A DNA stretch of 64,000 bases from positions 1 to 64,000 of the forward strand of contig NZ_FOSR01000019.1 of NCBI RefSeq assembly GCF_900114325.1. The letters are read 5' to 3'. A program made the translations under genes and the position numbers. Position 1 is the stretch's first letter. Each line of letters starts with the position of its first letter. Below the pieces are notes generated by a model, which was not told where the DNA came from, made no database searches, and worked only from the letters and a program-made list of their open reading frames with translations. Origin of the DNA: Rhodanobacter glycinis (GTDB lineage: Bacteria; Pseudomonadota; Gammaproteobacteria; Xanthomonadales; Rhodanobacteraceae). Positions 59,249-64,000 of this stretch are shown here, piece by piece.

Positions 59249-60997
59249 GTGAATAGTGTGCTGAGCGGTGTCTTCAAGTTCAAGCAACTGCGGCATTTTG
59301 CGGCCAGTGGCGCGGTTTTCGTCGGGCTGGCCGGCTGTGCCGCCGTGCCGACCACGTCGCCATCCCGGGCGCCGATACCACCACAGCCTCTGGCGCGGCT
59401 GACCGTGGCCACGCCCGATGCCGATCATAGTCTGATGGCACAACTATTGACGGGTGAGATGGCGCTGGCGCATACCGATCTCAAGGCAGCGGCCGCGGCC
59501 TACGGCAAGGCCATGCCGCTGTCCGACGATCCTCGCGTGGCCGGGCAGGCCGCCGCGCTGGCCATTGCCGTGCATGACAACGCCGGCGCGGAGCGGGCGC
59601 TTGACCGCTGGCAGGCGCTGGGCGCCAAGCCCGCGCCGCTGGCCCAGATGCGCGCCCAGCTGGCGTTGAACGAGGGCCGCACCGACGAGGCCCGGCATCA
59701 GCTCGAATTGCTGACCAGTAGTGGCGACAAGGACGCCTGGCGCGATTTCGGCCGCGTCCTGCTGGGCAGTCGCGATCCGGCCGCGGCGGGCCATCTGCTG
59801 GAATCTCTGGCCACGCCGGCGCGCCTGCCAGCCGACCCGAAGGCCTGGCTGGCGATGAGCGAGATGGGCGAACAGCTCGGTCGACACGCCTATGCGCAAA
59901 ACATCGCCGATGCCGCCCTGCAGCGCTTCCACAGCGCCGAAACCTATGCCTGGGCGGCGCAGCTGAAGTTCAAGGCCGGCGATCGCAAGGGCGCCATGGC
60001 GCTGTTCCGCCAGGCGCAGGCGAAAGATCCGAAGGACATCCACCTGCGCCTGGCCTACGCCACCTTGCTGAATCAAAGCGGCGACCCGGCCCAGGCCGCT
60101 CGCGTACTGGAAAACGGCCCGCAGGATACCGACACCTACGCCATGCGCGCGGGCCTCGCGGCGCGGACCAAGGATATGGCCCAACTGAAGCGCATCTATG
60201 CGCAACTCAGCCAGTCTCCCGACGAGCAGCGCACCGAGGGTGCCTACCTGCTCGGCCAGTTGGCCGAGACTCTGGGGCATCCGGACGATGCGCTGAAGTG
60301 GTACAGCCAGGTGAGCGACGATGATCCGCACGCCTTCGATGCCGACCTGCGCAGCGCCGTGCTGCTGCAGCAACAGGGCAAGTCGGCCCAGGCGCACGAG
60401 CAGCTCGCCCAGATGCAGGCCGATTACCTCGATCAACCCAAGCAACTTCGCCAGGCTTATGAGGTGGACGCCGACCTGTACATGCGCGAGCAGCGCTATA
60501 CCGAGGCGATCGATGCCTTCAGCCATGCCTTGCAAGTCGTGCCGAACGACCCCGGTCTGTTGTATGGCCGGGGCCTGGCTTATGCCGAGGCCGGCAAGAC
60601 CGATCTGGCCATTGCCGACCTGCGTCATCTGCTGAAGATCAAGCCGGGCGACGTGGATGCCAGCAATGCGCTGGGCTTCACCCTGGCCGATACCAACCGC
60701 GACCTGCCCGAGGCCGAGAAACTGATCGCCGTGGCCCGCGCGGCCAAGCCGGATGATCCGTCCATCGCCGACTCCTGGGGCTGGCTGCAATACCGGCTGG
60801 GTCACCTCGATCAGGCCGCCACCGTGTTGCGTGGTGCATGGAAGGCGGCTCGCAACGCCGACATTGGCGCTCATCTGGGCGAAGTGCTGTGGAAGCAGGG
60901 ACATCGCCAGCAGGCGAAGCAGGTGTTCGCCGAGGCGCACAAGCTGGATCCGCACAACGCCACCCTGCAAAACGCACTGAAACGGCTGCACCCATGA
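59249..60997 (+). CDS. TPR lipoprotein upstream of lolB
   Basis: A 582-residue protein made almost wholly of tetratricopeptide repeats after a signal peptide with lipobox VGLAGC (Cys28). Repeats are clear at the C-terminal end (TEAIDAFSHALQVVPNDPGL, TDLAIADLRHLLKIKPGDVD, GAHLGEVLWKQGHRQQAKQV). It probably scaffolds protein partners at the outer or inner membrane. GTG 59249 is the annotated start; GTG 59258 is possible. It overlaps lolB by ATGA, a conserved pairing. Confidence 0.88.
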   Translation: MNSVLSGVFKFKQLRHFAASGAVFVGLAGCAAVPTTSPSRAPIPPQPLARLTVATPDADHSLMAQLLTGEMALAHTDLKAAAAAYGKAMPLSDDPRVAGQAAALAIAVHDNAGAERALDRWQALGAKPAPLAQMRAQLALNEGRTDEARHQLELLTSSGDKDAWRDFGRVLLGSRDPAAAGHLLESLATPARLPADPKAWLAMSEMGEQLGRHAYAQNIADAALQRFHSAETYAWAAQLKFKAGDRKGAMALFRQAQAKDPKDIHLRLAYATLLNQSGDPAQAARVLENGPQDTDTYAMRAGLAARTKDMAQLKRIYAQLSQSPDEQRTEGAYLLGQLAETLGHPDDALKWYSQVSDDDPHAFDADLRSAVLLQQQGKSAQAHEQLAQMQADYLDQPKQLRQAYEVDADLYMREQRYTEAIDAFSHALQVVPNDPGLLYGRGLAYAEAGKTDLAIADLRHLLKIKPGDVDASNALGFTLADTNRDLPEAEKLIAVARAAKPDDPSIADSWGWLQYRLGHLDQAATVLRGAWKAARNADIGAHLGEVLWKQGHRQQAKQVFAEAHKLDPHNATLQNALKRLHP

Positions 60998-61623
60998 AGA
61001 ACGCTTTCCGTTTGCTGGCGGCGAGCCTGCCGCTGTTGCTGGTGGCCTGTGCGCCGCGCCAGGCCGTCCGGATCAAGGGCGATGCCGCCCTGCTCGGGCA
61101 GCAGCAGGCCCGCGAGAAGCAGTTGGCGGACGCCGACCACTGGACCCTGCAGGGCCGGCTCGGCGTCTCCGATGGTCACAATGGCGGCAGTGGCAGCCTG
61201 ACCTGGACCCAGGATGGCGACCACTACGATTTCGTGTTGCGCGGTCCGGCGCTCAGCGGTGTCAGCTTCCATCTCAGTGGTGGCCCGGATGGTGCGGTGC
61301 TGGACGGGCTGCGTGGCGGCCCGCTGCGTGGTCCCGATGCCGAGGCGTTGATGCGCCGTGCGCTGGGTTGGGACGTGCCGCTGCACGACTTGCGCGCCTG
61401 GATACTCGGCCTGCGTGCCGACAGTGGCCCGGCGGTGTTGCGCTTCGGCGAGAACAAGCTGCCGTCGCTATTGCAGCAGGATGGCTGGGCGGTCGACTAC
61501 CGCGCCTGGGACACCAGTCGCCAGCCGCCCTTGCCCAGTACCGTTTTCGCCGCCAAGCCGCCGTACAAGGTGCGGTTGTCGGTGGAGAGCTGGGACTTCA
61601 CCCCGCCCGCCGCGAAAGAATAG
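60994..61623 (+). CDS. lolB: Outer-membrane lipoprotein insertion factor LolB
   Basis: LolB receives lipoproteins from LolA and inserts them in the outer membrane; it is itself a lipoprotein. The 209-residue precursor has lipobox LLVAC (Cys19) and the LolB beta-barrel domain: HWTLQGRLGVSDGHNGGSGS, FVLRGPALSGVSFHLSGGPD, and the WSVDY-like WAVDYRAWDTSRQPPLPSTV end. It overlaps the TPR gene; 130 bp separate it from the GNAT-IspE gene. Confidence 0.93.
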   Translation: MKNAFRLLAASLPLLLVACAPRQAVRIKGDAALLGQQQAREKQLADADHWTLQGRLGVSDGHNGGSGSLTWTQDGDHYDFVLRGPALSGVSFHLSGGPDGAVLDGLRGGPLRGPDAEALMRRALGWDVPLHDLRAWILGLRADSGPAVLRFGENKLPSLLQQDGWAVDYRAWDTSRQPPLPSTVFAAKPPYKVRLSVESWDFTPPAAKE

Positions 61624-61679
61624 GGCGGGTACGCGCGTGGCTGGCGTAGCGCCCGGTTCGCTGCGCCCGCCGCGCCTGG

Positions 61680-61707
61680 TTTCTGCGCTCCGACTGGCTG
61701 CTAGACT
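61680..61707 (+). promoter_or_regulatory. Possible promoter of the GNAT-ispE gene
   Basis: TTTCTG and TAGACT are 16 bases apart, 46 bases before the ATG at 61754. The match is weak; read-through from lolB is equally possible. Confidence 0.25.
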
Positions 61708-61753
61708 TCGCGCTCCTGCCGCAGGCTCCGCGGCACGCCGGCAGTTTCAACCC

Positions 61754-63136
61754 ATGGCCTGTTCCATCGTTCCCGCCCGCCTCGATCAGGTCGATACGCT
61801 GCGTGACATCGAGTGTGCGGCGCTGGAGTTGTTCCGCGGCCATCCTGCGTGGCGTTCGTATGCCGCCAGCACCCCGAGCGACCCCGAGACACTGGCCGAC
61901 GCGATCGGTCGCGGTCGCGTGTGGGTGGCGCTGGACGAGGCCGGTCATGCGGTGGGTTATGTCGGTGTCGGCGTCGAAGCCGGCGAGGCGACCATTGCCG
62001 AGATGGACGTGCTGCCCAGCCACGGCCGGCGCGGCATCGGTACCCGACTGTTGGAGCACGCCTGCGCCTGGGCGGCCGAGGCAGGGTATCCGTCGATCGT
62101 GCTGGGGACCTTGTCCGACGTGCCCTGGAATGCGCCGTTCTACGCGCGCCACGGCTTCGAGGTGACCGAGCCGACGCGCGACACCCCGGCCCAGGCAGCC
62201 CACCGCGAACATGACCGCGAACGCGGCTTTCCGATGCACCTGCGGGTGCACATGCGCCGCTATCTGCGGCCGTCGACCGAAGGCTGGACGCGCTGGCCGG
62301 CGCCGGCCAAGCTGAATCTGTTCCTGCGCATCACCGGCCGTCGTATGGACGGTTACCACGACTTGCAGACGGTGTTTCGCCTGCTCGACCGGGGCGACGA
62401 AGTACGCCTGCGCGTGCGTGCCGACGGGGTCATCCGTCGCCGCACCGAGGTGCCCGGCGTGGCCGAGGCGGACGATTTGCTGGTGCGCGCCGCCAGTCTG
62501 TTGCGTCGGCATTCAGGCGTCGCAGCCGGGGTCGACATCGAGGTGGCCAAGCGCATCCCGATGGGCGGCGGCCTGGGTGGCGGCAGCTCGGATGCCGCCA
62601 CGATGCTGGTGGCGCTGAATCATCTCTGGGACGCCGGGCTGGACGAGGATGCGCTGGCCGCACTGGGCCGCGAACTGGGCGCCGATGTGCCGGTCTTCGT
62701 GCGCGGCCGCTCGGCCTGGGCCGAAGGCGTGGGCGAGCAGCTCACGCCGATGACCTTGCCGCGGCGCTGGTATGTGGTGCTGAATCCGCGCGAGCACGTG
62801 CCCACCGCGGCGCTTTTTCAAGCGTCTGAATTGACACGAAATGCGCCGCCAGCGACAATTTCATCCTTTGCTTCCGGCGAAACGGTAGAAAACGCCTTCG
62901 AGCCCGTCGTGCGAGCTCGCCATCCCAGTGTGGCGGCCGCTCTCGACTGGCTCGGTGCTTTCGGGCGTGCGCAGCTATCCGGCAGCGGCGGTTGCGTGTT
63001 CCTGGAAATGGTCTCGCGCGAACGCGCGGAGGCGGTGGTCAGGCGATGCCCGGCGCAATTCGATGCCTGGGTGGCCGCGGGCGTGGGGCTGTCGCCCCTG
63101 CACGAGGCACTGGCAAGGCATCGCAAAGCGGTTTGA
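61754..63136 (+). CDS. ispE: GNAT acetyltransferase fused to 4-diphosphocytidyl-2-C-methyl-D-erythritol kinase
   Basis: One 460-codon frame without a stop holds two domains. Residues 1-165 are a GNAT acetyltransferase (acetyl-CoA loop LPSHGRRGIGTRLLEHACAW near 95, WNAPFYARHGFEV near 118-130). Residues 170-460 are a complete IspE GHMP kinase (WPAPAKLNLFLRITGRR; ATP loop PMGGGLGGGSSDAATM near 272; GSGGCVFLE near 415). IspE phosphorylates CDP-ME in the MEP isoprenoid pathway. An internal ATG at 62252 could start a separate IspE but lacks a ribosome-binding site, and the GNAT part has no stop of its own. The acetyl acceptor is unknown. Confidence 0.88.
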   Translation: MACSIVPARLDQVDTLRDIECAALELFRGHPAWRSYAASTPSDPETLADAIGRGRVWVALDEAGHAVGYVGVGVEAGEATIAEMDVLPSHGRRGIGTRLLEHACAWAAEAGYPSIVLGTLSDVPWNAPFYARHGFEVTEPTRDTPAQAAHREHDRERGFPMHLRVHMRRYLRPSTEGWTRWPAPAKLNLFLRITGRRMDGYHDLQTVFRLLDRGDEVRLRVRADGVIRRRTEVPGVAEADDLLVRAASLLRRHSGVAAGVDIEVAKRIPMGGGLGGGSSDAATMLVALNHLWDAGLDEDALAALGRELGADVPVFVRGRSAWAEGVGEQLTPMTLPRRWYVVLNPREHVPTAALFQASELTRNAPPATISSFASGETVENAFEPVVRARHPSVAAALDWLGAFGRAQLSGSGGCVFLEMVSRERAEAVVRRCPAQFDAWVAAGVGLSPLHEALARHRKAV

Positions 63137-63170
63137 GCCGGCACGGGTCGGAAGCGGACAAGAGTCATAC

Positions 63171-63245
63171 TGGGGCGTCGCCAAGCGGTAAGGCACGGGG
63201 TTTTGATCCCCGCATTCGCAGGTTCGAATCCTGCCGCCCCAGCCA
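63171..63245 (+). tRNA. tRNA-Gln (anticodon TTG)
   Basis: A 75-base cloverleaf including CCA: acceptor TGGGGCG/CGCCCCA, anticodon arm CGGGG-TTTTGAT-CCCCG giving TTG, and T arm with GGTTCGAATCC. It lies between ispE and prs, 34 bp after the ispE stop; no separate promoter was found, so it may be processed from the ispE transcript. Confidence 0.96.
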
Positions 63246-63284
63246 TTCCAAGCCAAGAACCCCAAAGTTCAGAGGAAGTCACTA

Positions 63285-64000
63285 GTGGATACGCCAGCCC
63301 CGATGCTGTTCACCGGCAACGCCCATCGCGCCCTGGCCGAGGACGTGGCTCATCGGCTGGGCATTCCGCTGGGCAAGGCGCTCGTCGGCAAGTTCAGCGA
63401 CGGCGAAGTGCAGATCGAGATCGAGGAGAACGTGCGCCGGCAGGAAGTGTTCGTGCTGCAGCCGACCGGCGCGCCGAGCGCGGAAAACATGTTCGAGATG
63501 CTGGCCCTGGTCGATGCCCTGAAGCGGGCCTCGGCGGCCAGCGTCACCGCGGTCATGCCGTATTTCGGTTACGCCCGCCAGGATCGCCGCCCGCGTTCCG
63601 CGCGCGTGCCGATCACCGCCAAGCTGGCGGCGAAGATGGTTGGGGCCGCAGGCGTCGATCGCGTGCTGACGGTGGACCTGCATGCCGACCAGATCCAGGG
63701 GTTCTTCGATATCCCGGTGGACAACGTCTACGCTTCGCCGATATTGCTGGCGGACATCTGGCGCCACCACTCGCTGGACGACCTGATCGTGGTGAGCCCG
63801 GACGTGGGCGGCGTGGTGCGCGCGCGCGCCATCGCCAAGCGGCTGGACGACGCGGACCTGGCGATCATCGACAAGCGCCGTCCGCGCGCCAACGTGGCCA
63901 CGGTGATGAACATCATCGGCGATGTGGACGGCAAGACCTGCGTGATGGTGGACGACATCGTCGATACCGCCGGCACGCTTTGCGCGGCGGCGGCGGCACT
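63285..64000 (+). CDS. prs: Ribose-phosphate pyrophosphokinase (partial, runs off the window)
   Basis: Prs makes PRPP from ribose-5-phosphate and ATP. It starts at GTG 63285 with AGAGGAAG seven bases upstream. The first 238 codons are present, without a stop: [71 protein letters not shown] and the PRPP-binding [11 protein letters not shown] near the right edge. Typically about 315 residues, so about 75 are missing. Confidence 0.95.
   Translation, partial: MDTPAPMLFTGNAHRALAEDVAHRLGIPLGKALVGKFSDGEVQIEIEENVRRQEVFVLQPTGAPSAENMFEMLALVDALKRASAASVTAVMPYFGYARQDRRPRSARVPITAKLAAKMVGAAGVDRVLTVDLHADQIQGFFDIPVDNVYASPILLADIWRHHSLDDLIVVSPDVGGVVRARAIAKRLDDADLAIIDKRRPRANVATVMNIIGDVDGKTCVMVDDIVDTAGTLCAAAAA

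Noticed and set aside
61754..62251. Separate GNAT gene ending before ispE
   Set aside because: There is no stop codon in frame between the domains, so a separate GNAT gene cannot be drawn without assuming an error.

Overview
The window is a 64 kb piece of a GC-rich gammaproteobacterial chromosome. Gene content and order (kdsD-kdsC-lptC-lptA-lptB-rpoN-hpf; purN-purM-DUF2066-perM-hda; TPR-lolB-ispE-tRNA-Gln-prs; a three-part pntAa/pntAb/pntB transhydrogenase) look like Xanthomonadales, most likely Rhodanobacteraceae (Rhodanobacter/Dyella type). The family assignment is inference from synteny and protein character; no database search was possible. No prophage, integrase, transposase or CRISPR array was seen. 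Almost everything is core metabolism, packed tightly with many 4-bp ATGA/GTGA overlaps.

Layout. 1-629 holds no gene but has inverted and tandem repeats. 630-6301 (minus) is the Kdo/LPS-transport/sigma-54 block. 6475-8473 (plus) carries ibaG, murA and a small membrane protein. 8474-11188 (minus) carries a DUF3108 protein, purN and purM. 11282-14505 (plus) carries a DUF2066 protein, a PerM-like permease and hda. suhB (minus), trmJ (plus) and a CorC/CNNM-like protein (minus) follow, then a DUF47-pit phosphate uptake pair. 20175-24901 has an unknown protein, an ATL-type alkyltransferase-like protein, recQ and a run of small exported proteins. tRNA-Phe, yggX, mutY, an AsmA-like protein and ftsY read minus to 28751. 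rsmD, coaD, a lipoprotein, a YfhL ferredoxin, ggt, an MBL hydrolase and a TMEM43-like protein read plus to 34546. Nudix, 5'-3' exonuclease, nitroreductase and cdd read minus. The transhydrogenase genes follow, split by an inverted ECF-sigma/anti-sigma-like/DUF3106 operon. Then come sufT, a secreted M4 metalloprotease, a one-domain asparaginase, an AidB-like dehydrogenase, a TonB-dependent receptor, wrbA, yihY, a TlpA-like thioredoxin, acyP, a TPR-OGT glycosyltransferase, prfA, hemA, a TPR lipoprotein, lolB, a GNAT-IspE fusion, tRNA-Gln and the start of prs.

Most notable points: one uninterrupted 460-codon frame joins a GNAT acetyltransferase to IspE; a bacterial O-GlcNAc-transferase-like protein; a family of purine/pyrimidine-asymmetric inverted repeats (core GAGTGAGA) found three times at gene ends, once with a different snap-back repeat nested inside; the sigma-factor operon lying inside the pnt locus; a long lptC/lptA overlap; and a CRP/Clp-like dyad upstream of the secreted protease.
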